A stretch of DNA of 64,000 bases from Microbacterium sp. SMR1 (GCF_003289625.1 NZ_QMBN01000001.1:682001-746000), one strand, 5' to 3'. Positions 7,581 to 16,700 are shown, numbered from the stretch's first letter. Translations and numbers: made by a program. Notes: a model not told the origin generated them from the sequence alone.

Positions 7581-9260
7581 ATGGCCGAATACATCTACTC
7601 CATGGTCCGCGCCCGCAAGGCCGTCGGCGAGAAGCTCATCCTCGACGACGTCACGATGGCATTCCTTCCCGGTGCCAAGATCGGAATGGTCGGCCCCAAC
7701 GGTGCCGGTAAGTCGACGATCCTGAAGATCATGGCGGGGCTCGATCAGCCGTCCAACGGTGAGGCGAGGCTCGCGCCGGGCTTCTCGGTGGGCATCCTGA
7801 TGCAGGAGCCGGAGCTCGACGACACGAAGACCGTGCTCGAGAACATCGAGGCCGGGGTCGCGATCAAGCCGAAGCTCGATCGCTTCAATGAGATCTCCGC
7901 GCTCATGGCCGACCCCGACGCCGACTTCGACTCGCTCCTGGCCGAGATGGGCACGCTGCAGGAGGAGATCGACGCGGCCGACGGGTGGGACCTCGACTCT
8001 CAGCTGCACCAGGCGATGGAAGCACTTCGCACGCCGCCGGCCGACGCCTCGGTGGCGCCGCTGTCGGGTGGGGAGCGCCGCCGCGTGGCCCTCGCGCGTC
8101 TGCTCCTGCAGAAGCCCGACCTGCTCCTCCTCGACGAGCCCACGAACCACCTCGACGCCGAGAGCGTGCTCTGGCTCGAGCAGCACCTTCAGGCTTACAA
8201 GGGTGCTGTCATCGCCATCACCCACGATCGATACTTCCTCGACAACGTCGCCGAGTGGATCGCTGAGGTCGACCGCGGTCGCCTCATCGGCTATGAGGGC
8301 AACTATTCGACGTACCTCCAGAAGAAGGCCGAGCGCCTCGACATCCAGGGCAAGAAGGACGCGAAGCTCGCGAAGCGTCTGAAGGACGAGCTCGATTGGG
8401 TGCGGAGCTCTGCCAAGGGGCGTCAGACCAAGTCGAAGGCCCGTCTGGCCCGCTACGAGGAGATGGCGGCAGAGGCCGAGCGCACGCGCAAGCTCGACTT
8501 CGAAGAGATCCAGATCCCCGCGGGCCCGCGTCTGGGCAGCGTCGTCATCGACGCGAAGAAGCTTCACAAGGCGTTCGGCGATCGCGTGCTGATCGACGGC
8601 CTGAGCTTCAACCTCCCGCCCAACGGCATCGTGGGTGTCATCGGCCCCAACGGCGTCGGAAAGACCACGCTGTTCAAGACCATCGTGGGTCTCGAGCCGC
8701 TCGACGGCGGAGAGCTGAAGATCGGCGAGACCGTCAAGATCAGCTACGTCGACCAGTCACGCGGCAACATCGATCCGGAGAAGACCCTCTGGGAGGTCGT
8801 CTCCGATGGACTGGACATCATCACCGTGGGCAAGACCGAGATCCCCTCGCGGGCCTACGTGTCGAAGTTCGGATTCAAGGGACCCGACCAGCAGAAGAAG
8901 GCGGGCGTGCTCTCCGGTGGTGAGCGGAACCGTCTGAACCTCGCCCTCACCCTGAAGGAGGGCGGCAACCTCCTCCTCCTCGACGAGCCGACCAACGACC
9001 TCGACGTCGAGACCCTCAGTTCGCTCGAGAACGCGCTGCTGGAGTTCCCCGGCTGCGCGGTCGTCATCACCCACGACCGGTGGTTCCTCGACCGCATCGC
9101 GACGCACATCCTCGCGTACGAGGGCACCGAGGAGAACCCGTCGCAGTGGTACTGGTTCGAGGGCAACTTCGAGGCGTACGAGGCGAACAAGATCGAGCGG
9201 TTGGGCGCGGATGCCGCGAACCCCGCCAAGTCGACCTACCGCAAGCTCACGCGTGACTGA
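7581..9260 (+). CDS. ettA: Energy-dependent translational throttle protein EttA (ABC-F)
   Basis: A 559-residue ABC-F ATPase without membrane segments that binds the ribosomal E site and gates entry into elongation according to the ATP/ADP ratio. It has two ABC domains: Walker A GPNGAGKST at 38-46 with signature LSGGERRR, and a second set GPNGVGKTT and LSGGERNR; both Walker B stretches read LLLLDEPTN. The linker contains the lysine/arginine-rich P-site tRNA-interaction region (WVRSSAKGRQTKSKARLARYEE). Length fits EttA (about 555). TAGACT at 7566-7571 ends 9 bases before the ATG, so the leader is very short. A thioesterase gene overlaps its 3' end. Confidence 0.97.
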   Translation: MAEYIYSMVRARKAVGEKLILDDVTMAFLPGAKIGMVGPNGAGKSTILKIMAGLDQPSNGEARLAPGFSVGILMQEPELDDTKTVLENIEAGVAIKPKLDRFNEISALMADPDADFDSLLAEMGTLQEEIDAADGWDLDSQLHQAMEALRTPPADASVAPLSGGERRRVALARLLLQKPDLLLLDEPTNHLDAESVLWLEQHLQAYKGAVIAITHDRYFLDNVAEWIAEVDRGRLIGYEGNYSTYLQKKAERLDIQGKKDAKLAKRLKDELDWVRSSAKGRQTKSKARLARYEEMAAEAERTRKLDFEEIQIPAGPRLGSVVIDAKKLHKAFGDRVLIDGLSFNLPPNGIVGVIGPNGVGKTTLFKTIVGLEPLDGGELKIGETVKISYVDQSRGNIDPEKTLWEVVSDGLDIITVGKTEIPSRAYVSKFGFKGPDQQKKAGVLSGGERNRLNLALTLKEGGNLLLLDEPTNDLDVETLSSLENALLEFPGCAVVITHDRWFLDRIATHILAYEGTEENPSQWYWFEGNFEAYEANKIERLGADAANPAKSTYRKLTRD

Positions 9261-9780
9261 GCACACGCCGCACACGGTGGCCTCGGTGGTGACAACTGCC
9301 GGGGCCACCCGTGTCCGTATCCCCATCCATCTCCGCTGGGGCGACCTCGACGCTCTGGGGCACGTCAACAACACCTCGATGCTCAAGCTGCTGGAAGAAG
9401 CGCGCCTGCGCGCCTTCTGGAAGCCCGAGGCAGGGATGTCGGGGCCGACCACGGCCATCCTCGACGCGCTGAGCCTGTCGGCGGAGACGATGACGCTGAT
9501 CGCGCGGCAGGAGATCGAGTACCTCGCTCCGGTGCCGTACGGCCAGCGCCCGCTCGACGTTCAGCTCTGGATCGGCCGTATCGGCGGTTCGAGCATCGAC
9601 GTCTGCTACGAGGTCTACAGCCCCCATGAGGACGACCCGCAGACCTGTTACGCCCGCTCGACTGCCGTCGTGGTGATGGTGTCGACCGAGACCGGCCGGC
9701 CCGTCCGGCTGACGGATGAGATGCGCCGCGCATGGTCGCCCATCCTCGGGGAGCCGATCACCTACGCTCATCGGCGTTAG
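9253..9780 (+). CDS. Acyl-CoA thioesterase, 4HBT hot-dog fold
   Basis: A 175-residue single hot-dog thioesterase. RWGDLDALGHVNNTSMLKLLEEAR is the 4HBT active-site segment, with the conserved Asp and the GHVNN helix; LIARQEIEYLAPVPYG follows. The GTG start at 9253 overlaps the ettA stop by 8 bases and leads directly into the conserved N-terminus, so it is likely translated with ettA. It probably hydrolyses a short or medium acyl-CoA, but the substrate cannot be read from sequence. It converges with tesB, sharing 23 bases of 3' sequence; both ends encode ordinary C-termini. Confidence 0.87.
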   Translation: MTEHTPHTVASVVTTAGATRVRIPIHLRWGDLDALGHVNNTSMLKLLEEARLRAFWKPEAGMSGPTTAILDALSLSAETMTLIARQEIEYLAPVPYGQRPLDVQLWIGRIGGSSIDVCYEVYSPHEDDPQTCYARSTAVVVMVSTETGRPVRLTDEMRRAWSPILGEPITYAHRR

Positions 9781-10705
9781 AGTCACCAGCATCCGTGGTC
9801 GCGGGAACGCGGACCATGATCTCCTGGGCGACGCTGGCGACGAGTGTGCCCGCCCGATCGTAGATCCGCCCGGTCGACAGCCCGCGCCCGCCGCGTGCGC
9901 TGGGTGATTCCTGCACGTAAAGCAGCCAGTCATCGACCCGCGCGAAGCGGTGCCACCACATGGCGTGGTCGAGGCTCGCCACCTTGAGGCCGGGCGTCGC
10001 CCACGCCAGCCCATGCGCTCGCAGCACAGGCTCCTGGATCGTGAGGTCGCTGAGGAACGCGAGGGCTGCCCGGTGCACCGCGGGGTCGTCGGGCAGAGCT
10101 GAGCGGGTGCGAGCCCACACCGCCTGCCGAGGCGTCGCGTCGTCGTCGGGCTGCAGGTAGATCGGCGCCGTGACGTGGCGCAGCTCGATGGGGCTGGCGG
10201 AGAAGATCCGCCGGCTGAGCGGGTGCATACCGCTCAGCTGTTCCTCCAGAGCGGGGAGGTCTTCGGGCTGCGGCAGACCGTCGGGCATGGGCTCCGCGTG
10301 CTCGACGCCGGGATCCTCATCCTCGAACGAAGCGATCATCGAGAAGATCGGCATCCCGTTCTGGAAAGCCTGGGTTCGCCGTGTCGAGAACGACCGACCA
10401 TCGTGGATGCGATCGACGGAGAACGTGATGTTCCTCGACGAGTCGCCGGGGCGCAGGAAGTAGCCGTGCATCGAGTGCGGCACGCGTTCGCGCGGCACCG
10501 TCCGCATCGCCGCCATCGTCGCCTGTGCGAGCACCTGGCCGCCGAAGACGCGACCCTGGGGCATCACCTGCGACCTGCCGGTGAAGATGTCCTCCGTGGT
10601 CCGCGCCTCGCTGGAGGAGAGATCGAGCACGCTGAGCATCGCGGCGACGGGATCCGTCTCTTCCGTGAGGCTGTCGGGCATGGGCTCTGAGCTGTGTGCG
10701 GGCAT
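9758..10705 (-). CDS. tesB: Acyl-CoA thioesterase II (TesB)
   Basis: A 315-residue double hot-dog thioesterase. The two halves are recognisable by RVFGGQVLAQATMAAM near the N-terminus and LKVASLDHAMWWHR near the C-terminus; the Asp of SLDHAMW belongs to the TesB catalytic triad. It hydrolyses medium- to long-chain acyl-CoA to fatty acid and CoA. The start at 10705 (MPAHSSEP) is preceded by TAGACT eight bases upstream, so the leader is absent or nearly so; MPDS at 10681 is an alternative. Its promoter shares its -10 bases with the divergent gene at 10726. Confidence 0.93.
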   Translation of the reverse strand: MPAHSSEPMPDSLTEETDPVAAMLSVLDLSSSEARTTEDIFTGRSQVMPQGRVFGGQVLAQATMAAMRTVPRERVPHSMHGYFLRPGDSSRNITFSVDRIHDGRSFSTRRTQAFQNGMPIFSMIASFEDEDPGVEHAEPMPDGLPQPEDLPALEEQLSGMHPLSRRIFSASPIELRHVTAPIYLQPDDDATPRQAVWARTRSALPDDPAVHRAALAFLSDLTIQEPVLRAHGLAWATPGLKVASLDHAMWWHRFARVDDWLLYVQESPSARGGRGLSTGRIYDRAGTLVASVAQEIMVRVPATTDAGDSNADERR

Positions 10706-10712
10706 CGGTCGG

Positions 10713-10719
10713 TAGTCTA
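10713..10719. promoter_or_regulatory. Bidirectional -10 element shared by tesB and its neighbour
   Basis: The heptamer TAGTCTA gives TAGTCT on the plus strand (10713-10718, 7 bases before ATG 10726) and TAGACT on the minus strand (10719-10714, 8 bases before ATG 10705). Both fit the -10 pattern used throughout the window, so one symmetric element probably serves two divergent leaderless or near-leaderless genes. Confidence 0.6.
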
Positions 10720-10725
10720 GGACGG

Positions 10726-11400
10726 ATGTCCGAGCGCCTCCTGTTCCCGCAGCCCGAGGTGGCCCGTGACGTCCTGACATTCGCGGGCCGTGCAGCCCGC
10801 CACGGCGACGGCATCCTTCGGCTGCGCGCTCGTGCCGGCGTCCTAGCGCTCTCGTGCGCGCCCCTGGCGCCGCGTTCACTGACCGACGCGACTCCGTTCG
10901 TGCTTGCGCTCCGGACGGCTCGCGTCGACCCGGAGCTGGAATGCGACCTGACGATCGACGCGGCTGCGCTCGCACCCGATGGCGATGACGACCGTGCCGT
11001 GCGACTTCCCGACAGCGGGGTCGCTGCTTCCTGGGCCGGCGTGTCGCCTCCGCGCTCCGGATGGCGCGAGGCCGGCAGCCTCGACTCCGCTCAGGTGTCG
11101 CTTCGGGCGCAGTGGGGGATCGCGGCGGTCGCTCGTCAACTCCCCGCCGGCGCCGGCGATGACGTCGTCCATCTCGTCCGCTCGTCGATCTGGGGAACAC
11201 CCGACGAGGATCTGGGCGGCCTTCCTCTGGGAGTCGCGTTCGCCGCGGTCGGCCTGGGGTTCATCGCGGGCGCCGAGCACCCGACCATCCGCCGTACCGA
11301 CGTCTGGACGCGGGTGTCGTTCGCACGGGGCCACGTCCTGACACGGGGGCCGGTCGCGATGGGTCTCACTCCCGTTCGCGCCACGGGAACGCCGCGCTGA
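10726..11400 (+). CDS. Conserved hypothetical protein (224 aa)
   Basis: A 224-residue, probably cytoplasmic protein without a signal peptide or clear membrane span. It starts MSERLLFPQPEVARDVLTF; the N-terminal half is beta-rich (LRLRARAGVLALSCAPLAP, PFVLALRTARVDPELECDL), and the C-terminal half has the conserved-looking WGTPDEDLGGLPLGVAFAAV and a final WTRVSFARGHVLTRGP. I do not recognise a family. TAGTCT ends 7 bases before the ATG, so the mRNA is likely leaderless and is expressed from the same element as tesB. It converges with the globin gene, with one base between the stops. Confidence 0.7.
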   Translation: MSERLLFPQPEVARDVLTFAGRAARHGDGILRLRARAGVLALSCAPLAPRSLTDATPFVLALRTARVDPELECDLTIDAAALAPDGDDDRAVRLPDSGVAASWAGVSPPRSGWREAGSLDSAQVSLRAQWGIAAVARQLPAGAGDDVVHLVRSSIWGTPDEDLGGLPLGVAFAAVGLGFIAGAEHPTIRRTDVWTRVSFARGHVLTRGPVAMGLTPVRATGTPR

Positions 11401-11401
11401 T

Positions 11402-11872
11402 TCAGTCCGACGCCGGGGCGTCGGCGGCGGATGCGGGGTGCACGCCCAGCATCGGCCGCCGTGCCGAGCCCTGTGGACCGATGCCGGCCGGCTCGAACGT
11501 GTTGACCATGGCGTACGCAGCGCGCTCGAGGTAGTCCCACAGGGTCGCGTCATGGAGCGGGGGCAGCGCGAGCTCGTCGAGTGCCGTGCGCATGTGGCGC
11601 AGCCACCGGTCGCGAGCGTCGGGGTCCACGTGGAACGGGCGGTGGCGCATCCGCAGCCGAGGATGACCGCGCTCCTCGCCGTAGGCGGTCGGGCCACCCC
11701 AGTACTGCTCGAGGAACATCGTGAGCCGGTGCGCCGCCGGCCCCAGGTCGGCCTCGGGATACATCGGGCGCAGCACCTCGTCGGCGGCGACCTCTCGGTA
11801 GAAGACATCGACGAGGCGGACGAAGGTCTCGTGACCGCCGACCTCGTCGTAGAAGCTGACCTGGTCGCTCAC
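11402..11872 (-). CDS. glbO: Truncated haemoglobin, group II (trHbO)
   Basis: A 156-residue group II truncated globin. The haem-pocket residues line up with mycobacterial trHbO: Tyr25 (B10) in DVFYREV, Tyr39 (CD1) in RPMYPEAD, proximal His77 (F8) in MRHRPFH and Trp90 (G8) in RDRWLRHM. Such proteins bind O2 and handle NO, peroxide or respiratory redox at the membrane. The C-terminus is extended by about 25 residues of low complexity. It overlaps the end of mscS by four bases (ATGA), so the two are co-translated. Physiological partner unknown. Confidence 0.95.
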   Translation of the reverse strand: MSDQVSFYDEVGGHETFVRLVDVFYREVAADEVLRPMYPEADLGPAAHRLTMFLEQYWGGPTAYGEERGHPRLRMRHRPFHVDPDARDRWLRHMRTALDELALPPLHDATLWDYLERAAYAMVNTFEPAGIGPQGSARRPMLGVHPASAADAPASD

Positions 11873-12993
11873 GGGGTGTCCTTCTGCTGATCCGTTGCGT
11901 CGCCGTCACCGGCGGGCGCCTCCTGGGCGTCGGGCGACTGCGTCGACGCCGAGGCCCCCTTGCTGCGCTTCGGCCGCCACTGGGGGCGCGCCTTCACCTG
12001 CGGCGGCGCCACCGGCTGGGGCTTGGTTCGCGGCGGGTTCGCGCCTCGGATGCTCTGGGCACCCTCGAAACCGGTGAGGACGGTGGAGTTGAGCTGGGGG
12101 AGCGCGACGCCGAGCTCGTCCACGGCATCCTTGAGTCGCGCGCGGAGGGCTCGCGCGACATCGTCCTTGGCGTTGGGCCGCGTCTTGACGACGAGACGGA
12201 TCACCAACGCGTCGCCGCTGATCGATTCGAGCCCCCACAGTTCGGGCTTCTCGATGATGCGGCTGCGCCACTTCGGTTCGCGCGCGAGATCCTTCGCGGC
12301 TTCGATCACGGTCTTCTCGACGACATCGACGTCGGCGTCGGTCGGCACGCCGAGATCGATGATCACGCGCGACCAGCCCTGCGACATGTTCCCGATGCGA
12401 GTGATCTCACCGTTGCGAACGAACCACAGCGTCCCATTGACGTCTCGGACATGCGTGACACGGACGCTGACGTACTCGACGATGCCCGTGGCGAGTCCGA
12501 GGTCGACGACGTCGCCGATGCCGATCTGGTCCTCGGCCACGATGAACATCCCGTTCAGGACGTCTTTGACGATGTTCTGAGCACCGAAACCGAGACCGGC
12601 GCCGATCGCGGCCGACAGCAGGGTGAACGACCCGAGGATGTCGGGGCTGAGAACGCCCACGATCATCAGCAGGGCAACGATGACGATCGTCACGTTGACG
12701 ATGTTGGTCAGGATCGACCCGAGTGTGCGGGTCCGCTGGACGATACGCACCTGTGCGAGCGGCGACATGTCGATCGCTCGCGTGTCTTCGGCCTCGGCCC
12801 GCGTCTTCGCACCGCGCACGATCCGGTCGACGATGCGGGCGATCAGGCGGCGCATCAACCAGGAGAGCGCGAAGGCGCCGAGGATGATGCCCGCGACCGC
12901 GACGATGTTCCATCCCGCTTCGGTGAGGAACTTCCAGAACTCCTCGGCGGGGAACTCCCAGGCGAGCGGGACGGCAGTGGTCACGGTGGTCAT
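11869..12993 (-). CDS. Small-conductance mechanosensitive channel (MscS family)
   Basis: A 374-residue channel that opens under membrane tension to release solutes during osmotic downshock. It has about three N-terminal membrane helices; the pore-lining third helix is AAIGAGLGFGAQNIVKDVL with its Gly/Ala packing pattern, followed by the cytoplasmic beta domain (GIGDVVDLG, GIVEYVSVRVTHVRD, GEITRIGNMS). The last 60-70 residues are a basic, Pro/Ala-rich tail that is probably disordered. The start at 12993 is preceded by TAAAAT ending 7 bases upstream, so the mRNA is likely leaderless. The globin gene follows with a four-base overlap. Confidence 0.95.
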   Translation of the reverse strand: MTTVTTAVPLAWEFPAEEFWKFLTEAGWNIVAVAGIILGAFALSWLMRRLIARIVDRIVRGAKTRAEAEDTRAIDMSPLAQVRIVQRTRTLGSILTNIVNVTIVIVALLMIVGVLSPDILGSFTLLSAAIGAGLGFGAQNIVKDVLNGMFIVAEDQIGIGDVVDLGLATGIVEYVSVRVTHVRDVNGTLWFVRNGEITRIGNMSQGWSRVIIDLGVPTDADVDVVEKTVIEAAKDLAREPKWRSRIIEKPELWGLESISGDALVIRLVVKTRPNAKDDVARALRARLKDAVDELGVALPQLNSTVLTGFEGAQSIRGANPPRTKPQPVAPPQVKARPQWRPKRSKGASASTQSPDAQEAPAGDGDATDQQKDTP

Positions 12994-13039
12994 CGATCCG
13001 ATTTTACCGAGCGGCACCACGACATTTCCGAGAGAGCCA

Positions 13040-13714
13040 TCAGGCATCGAGGCCGGGCTCGGCGAGTCCGTGCGCGATCAGCACGGCGTGCACGCGATCT
13101 CGCGCGGGCAGCTTCGTCAGGATGCGGCCGACGTGCGTCTTGACCGTGGACTCGCTGAGGAAGAGCTCACCGGCGATCTCCAGATTCGTCAGTCCTCGCG
13201 CCATGGCAGCCAGCACATCCGCCTCCCGCGCCGTCAGAACGGCCGGGGTGACGGGCTGCGGAGCGGGCAGCCCGGTCGCGGTCACGAGCTCGATCATGCG
13301 ACGGGTGATCCGCGGAGCGAGCGTCGCCTCGCCTGCCGCGACAGCGCGGACGGCAGCGACGAGCTCATCGCGTCGCGCATCCTTCAGGAGAAAGCCGCCG
13401 GCGCCGGCGCGAAGCGCCCCGAACGCATACTCGTCGAGGTCGAACGTCGTGAGCACCAGCACAGCGACGGTCGGATGCTCGCTCCGGATGCGAGCGGTGG
13501 CTTCGATGCCGTCGACCACCGGCATGCGCACATCCATCAATACGACGTCGGGCGACGACTCGGAGACGGCGCGGAGGGCGGCCGCGCCATCGGCTGCCTC
13601 ACCGACGACCTCGATGCCGTCAGCGGCGTCCAGCACCATCCGGAAGCCGAGGCGGATGAGCTGCTGGTCGTCGACGATCAGCACGCGGATCGGCGAAGCG
13701 GGATCAGCGGTCAT
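13040..13714 (-). CDS. LuxR/NarL-type response regulator
   Basis: A 224-residue response regulator. Its receiver domain (residues 8-125) has the acidic pair VDDQQ, the phosphorylated Asp in VVLMDVRMP, the Thr of VLTTFD and the Lys of FLLKDA. A LuxR-type helix-turn-helix follows (LTAREADVLAAMARGLTNLEIAGELFLSE, broken by the usual turn). I chose the ATG at 13714; it overlaps the 3' end of the kinase gene by 11 bases, so the pair is co-translated. It is the last gene of an operon with an ABC-2 transporter, its probable target; the palindrome at 16758-16795 is a candidate binding site. Confidence 0.94.
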   Translation of the reverse strand: MTADPASPIRVLIVDDQQLIRLGFRMVLDAADGIEVVGEAADGAAALRAVSESSPDVVLMDVRMPVVDGIEATARIRSEHPTVAVLVLTTFDLDEYAFGALRAGAGGFLLKDARRDELVAAVRAVAAGEATLAPRITRRMIELVTATGLPAPQPVTPAVLTAREADVLAAMARGLTNLEIAGELFLSESTVKTHVGRILTKLPARDRVHAVLIAHGLAEPGLDA

Positions 13715-14966
13715 GATTCTCCTGTTCGAGGGGGATGACGGCGTGCACGCGCCACCCACGGGCCGATCCCGGTCCCGCGGTCACCGCTCCGCCCGCCAGG
13801 ACCACGCGCTCTCGGAGGCCACGCAGGCCGTACCCCGATGGCGACGTCGTCGAGGAAGCGACCGGCTCGCCGTCGTCGACGATATCGACCTCGACTGCGT
13901 GAGGACGGTAACCCACCCGCACGTCGATCCGTTCGGCACCGCGTGCGTGGCGCATCGCGTTCGTGACGCCTTCCTGCACGATGCGCGAGATCGCGAGTTG
14001 CACGGCGCTGCTGAGCTCCGGTCTGTCGCCCGAGATGGTCAGAGTCGCGTCGAACCCGGCGGCGCGCGCGGAATCGACCGTGTCCGCGGTCGTGTCGCGT
14101 GCCAGCGGGGCGAGCGGAGCGGCGTCGTCCTCGCGGAGGATGCCGAGGGTCGCGCGCATGTCGCTGAGGGCTTCGCGCCCCGTCGATGCGATGGCGGTGG
14201 CGCCGGGACGGGCGCGGTCGATGTCGCTCGATGCGGCGACGCCCTCGGCCAGGGCCACCATCACCGTCAGCGAGTGAGCGACGATGTCGTGCAGCTCCCG
14301 GGCGATCCGGTCGCGTTCCGATGCCGCGGCGAGGCGCGCCTGCTGATCGCGTTCGACGACGAGCTGGCGCGACCGGTCGATGAGAGCGGCGACGTAACGG
14401 TGCCGGTTGCCGACATTCGTGCCGATGAGGGCCCCGATGAGCGCGCTCAGGCCCTCGCCGACCAGCGCGTTCCAGGCGATCATCGGGCCGATCATTCCCG
14501 TGAACGCGAGGCCGGCCACCAACGCGGCGATGGTGCCGAACGCGACGGCCACACCGATCAGGCAGGCCCGAGCACTCCGATGGACGGCGAGGGTGTACGC
14601 CGCGATGCCGAGCATCGGCCCACCGGTCGGCGCAGGGGCAAGAAGGTAAGCCAGCGCGACCGCCACGGCTCCGACGAACACGAGCGTCGGGTAGCGCCTG
14701 CGCACGAGGAGCGAGGCGCACCCGAGCACGACAACGACCATGACGATAGGAGCCGTGGTGGCCCAGAGCCGGCCGACACCGACCGCGTCGTCGATGCGAT
14801 CGGTGAAGCTCGTCGCCGGGACGAGCGAGAAGGTCAGGCAGATGAGCGCGGTGAGGATGTCGGCGAAGACCGGGTGCCGCCCCCAGAACCGCCGGAGGAA
14901 TCCGGGCGGACGCGGAAGCCGCAGCTCATCGTCGGGCGACGATGAGCCACGGCTTCCGGGAGACAC
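13704..14966 (-). CDS. Sensor histidine kinase, HisKA_3 (NarL-system) type
   Basis: A 420-residue membrane kinase with roughly five to six hydrophobic helices in the first 190 residues and very short loops, typical of kinases that sense the membrane or a partner transporter rather than an outside ligand. The dimerisation/phosphoacceptor box is ERDRIARELHDIVAHS with His226; the HATPase_c domain shows EGVTNAMRHA (N box) and GYGLRGLRERV (G box). It phosphorylates the adjacent LuxR-type regulator. It starts 10 bases after the ABC permease stop. This kinase-regulator-ABC order recalls bacitracin/daptomycin-type cell-envelope stress modules, but the inducer is unknown. Confidence 0.94.
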   Translation of the reverse strand: MSPGSRGSSSPDDELRLPRPPGFLRRFWGRHPVFADILTALICLTFSLVPATSFTDRIDDAVGVGRLWATTAPIVMVVVVLGCASLLVRRRYPTLVFVGAVAVALAYLLAPAPTGGPMLGIAAYTLAVHRSARACLIGVAVAFGTIAALVAGLAFTGMIGPMIAWNALVGEGLSALIGALIGTNVGNRHRYVAALIDRSRQLVVERDQQARLAAASERDRIARELHDIVAHSLTVMVALAEGVAASSDIDRARPGATAIASTGREALSDMRATLGILREDDAAPLAPLARDTTADTVDSARAAGFDATLTISGDRPELSSAVQLAISRIVQEGVTNAMRHARGAERIDVRVGYRPHAVEVDIVDDGEPVASSTTSPSGYGLRGLRERVVLAGGAVTAGPGSARGWRVHAVIPLEQENHDR

Positions 14967-14976
14967 TCCTCGTACC

Positions 14977-15789
14977 CTACGCGTCGGTCGCGCGGAGGAT
15001 CGCCCAGCCGCCGAGCAGCGTCGCGGTCGGCCACGCGAGCAGCGTGATGAGGCCCGTGACGAAGTCGTCGGAACCGGGCGAGGTCACCGTCTGCGCTGCG
15101 CTCGCGGGCAGGTACTGGCCCAGGTCGACGATCCACGCCCACGATTCCCCACCGAAGGCGAACAGGCTCAGGACGATCGGCATGACGAACAGGATGCCGA
15201 CGGTCGCGGCGATGGCACCTGCGCCGTTGCGGATGATGAAGCCCCATCCGAGTCCGAGCAGGGCGAACGTGGCCATCGCCAGAACACCGAGGACGAGGGG
15301 GAGCACCGAGGATTCCGCGTCCGCCCAGTCGATGGCACGGTCGCCGAAGATCGGCGCGGAGGCGACGACCGAAACGATCGTGGTGACGACCGTCGTGGCG
15401 GCGAGCAGCAGTGCGACCACGACCGCCTTCGCGACGAGCACGGCACCGCGTCGTGGCTCGGCGGTCAGGGTCGATCGGATCATGCCGGTCGAGTATTCGC
15501 CGGTGATCGCCATGGCACCGAGGATGCCCGCCACCAGCATCGTGAACTGCATCGGAGCGACGATCGCACCGACCGGGTTGAAGTCGCCGCCGAAATCCTG
15601 CGAAGCCCACGCCATGAGCAGCGAGATGCCGATCGCCAGGACGGCCGTGACTCCCAGCGACCACCAGGTGGAGCGCAACGAGAGCAGCTTGATGGTCTCG
15701 CTGCGGACAAGGCGACCGAACGACAGTCGCGCGTTCGACGGCGTGGCGCGCGCCGGCGCGGGGGTCTGCACGGTGGTGGTGGCGGTCAT
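14977..15789 (-). CDS. ABC-2 type transporter permease
   Basis: A 270-residue membrane protein with about six helices. RLVRSETIKLLSLRSTWWS at the N-terminus and ITGEYSTGMIRSTLTAEPRR after the second helix are the signatures of ABC-2 permeases of the bacitracin/antibiotic-export type. The ATG at 15789 overlaps the ATPase stop by four bases (ATGA), so one ATPase and one permease gene are co-translated and presumably form a homodimeric exporter. Substrate unknown; lipid-targeting antibiotics or an envelope component are the usual suggestions for this architecture. Confidence 0.92.
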   Translation of the reverse strand: MTATTTVQTPAPARATPSNARLSFGRLVRSETIKLLSLRSTWWSLGVTAVLAIGISLLMAWASQDFGGDFNPVGAIVAPMQFTMLVAGILGAMAITGEYSTGMIRSTLTAEPRRGAVLVAKAVVVALLLAATTVVTTIVSVVASAPIFGDRAIDWADAESSVLPLVLGVLAMATFALLGLGWGFIIRNGAGAIAATVGILFVMPIVLSLFAFGGESWAWIVDLGQYLPASAAQTVTSPGSDDFVTGLITLLAWPTATLLGGWAILRATDA

Positions 15790-16700
15790 CGCACCGCTCC
15801 CTTCGTCTGGTATTCGACCGACCCCTCGGTGAGAGCGAGGTAGGCGTCTTCGAGCGATCCCACGCGCGGTGTGAGCTCGTGAAGCGGGATGCCGTGCGCG
15901 GCTGCGGTGTCGCCGATCGCGGCGGCGCTCAGGCCGGCGACCTGCAGGAGTCCCGGCTCGCCCGTCGTCACCGCGACGTCGGGGCCGGCGATGAGGCGGG
16001 TGAGCTCGTCGGCCCGCGGGGTGCGGACGACGACAGTGTTGCTCGTCCACGAGCGGACCAGATCGTCGATGCCGGCATCAGCCAGCACGCGGCCTCGGCC
16101 GAGCACGATCACGTGGTCGGCGGTGAGTGCCATCTCGCTCATGAGGTGGCTCGAGAGCAGTACCGTCCGCCCTTGCGCCGCCTGACCGCGGACGAACTGC
16201 CGGACCCAGCGAACGCCCTCGGGGTCGAGACCGTTCACCGGCTCATCGAGGATCAGGGTCTGCGGATCGCCGAGGAGCGCGGCTGCGATGCCCAGGCGCT
16301 GCCCCATGCCGAGCGAGAACTTGCCGGCGCGCTTGCCCGCTACCGAGCCGAGGCCGGTGATCTCGATCACCTCATCGACGCGGGAGCGGGGGATGCCGTG
16401 GGTCGCCGCCATCGCGCGCAGGTGGTTGCGCGCGCTGCGGCCGGTGTGGACGGCCTTCGCGTCGAGGAGGATGCCGACCTCGGTGAGCGGTGACCGCAGC
16501 GAGCGGTAGTCGCGGCCGTCGATGGTGACGCGCCCGGACGACGGCCGGTCGAGGCCGACGATCATCCGCATCGTGGTGGATTTGCCGGCGCCGTTGGGAC
16601 CCAGGAAGCCGGTCACCTTGCCCGACTGCACGGTGAAGCTCACCCCGTCGACTGCCGTCTTGTCTCCGTACCTCTTCGTGAGGCCTTCTGCAACGATCAT
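15786..16700 (-). CDS. ABC transporter ATP-binding protein (export type)
   Basis: A 304-residue ATPase: Walker A GPNGAGKST near residue 40, Q-loop region VGILLDAKAVHTGRSAR, signature FSLGMGQRLGIAAALL, Walker B TLILDEPVNGLDPEG and H-loop LLSSHLMSEM. The wording closely follows BcrA-like exporters (DRR/Bcr subfamily). The start is at ATG 16700; TAGCGT ends 7 bases upstream with no Shine-Dalgarno sequence, suggesting a leaderless first gene of the four-gene operon ATPase-permease-kinase-regulator. A 17-bp palindrome lies 58 bases upstream. Confidence 0.95.
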   Translation of the reverse strand: MIVAEGLTKRYGDKTAVDGVSFTVQSGKVTGFLGPNGAGKSTTMRMIVGLDRPSSGRVTIDGRDYRSLRSPLTEVGILLDAKAVHTGRSARNHLRAMAATHGIPRSRVDEVIEITGLGSVAGKRAGKFSLGMGQRLGIAAALLGDPQTLILDEPVNGLDPEGVRWVRQFVRGQAAQGRTVLLSSHLMSEMALTADHVIVLGRGRVLADAGIDDLVRSWTSNTVVVRTPRADELTRLIAGPDVAVTTGEPGLLQVAGLSAAAIGDTAAAHGIPLHELTPRVGSLEDAYLALTEGSVEYQTKGAVR

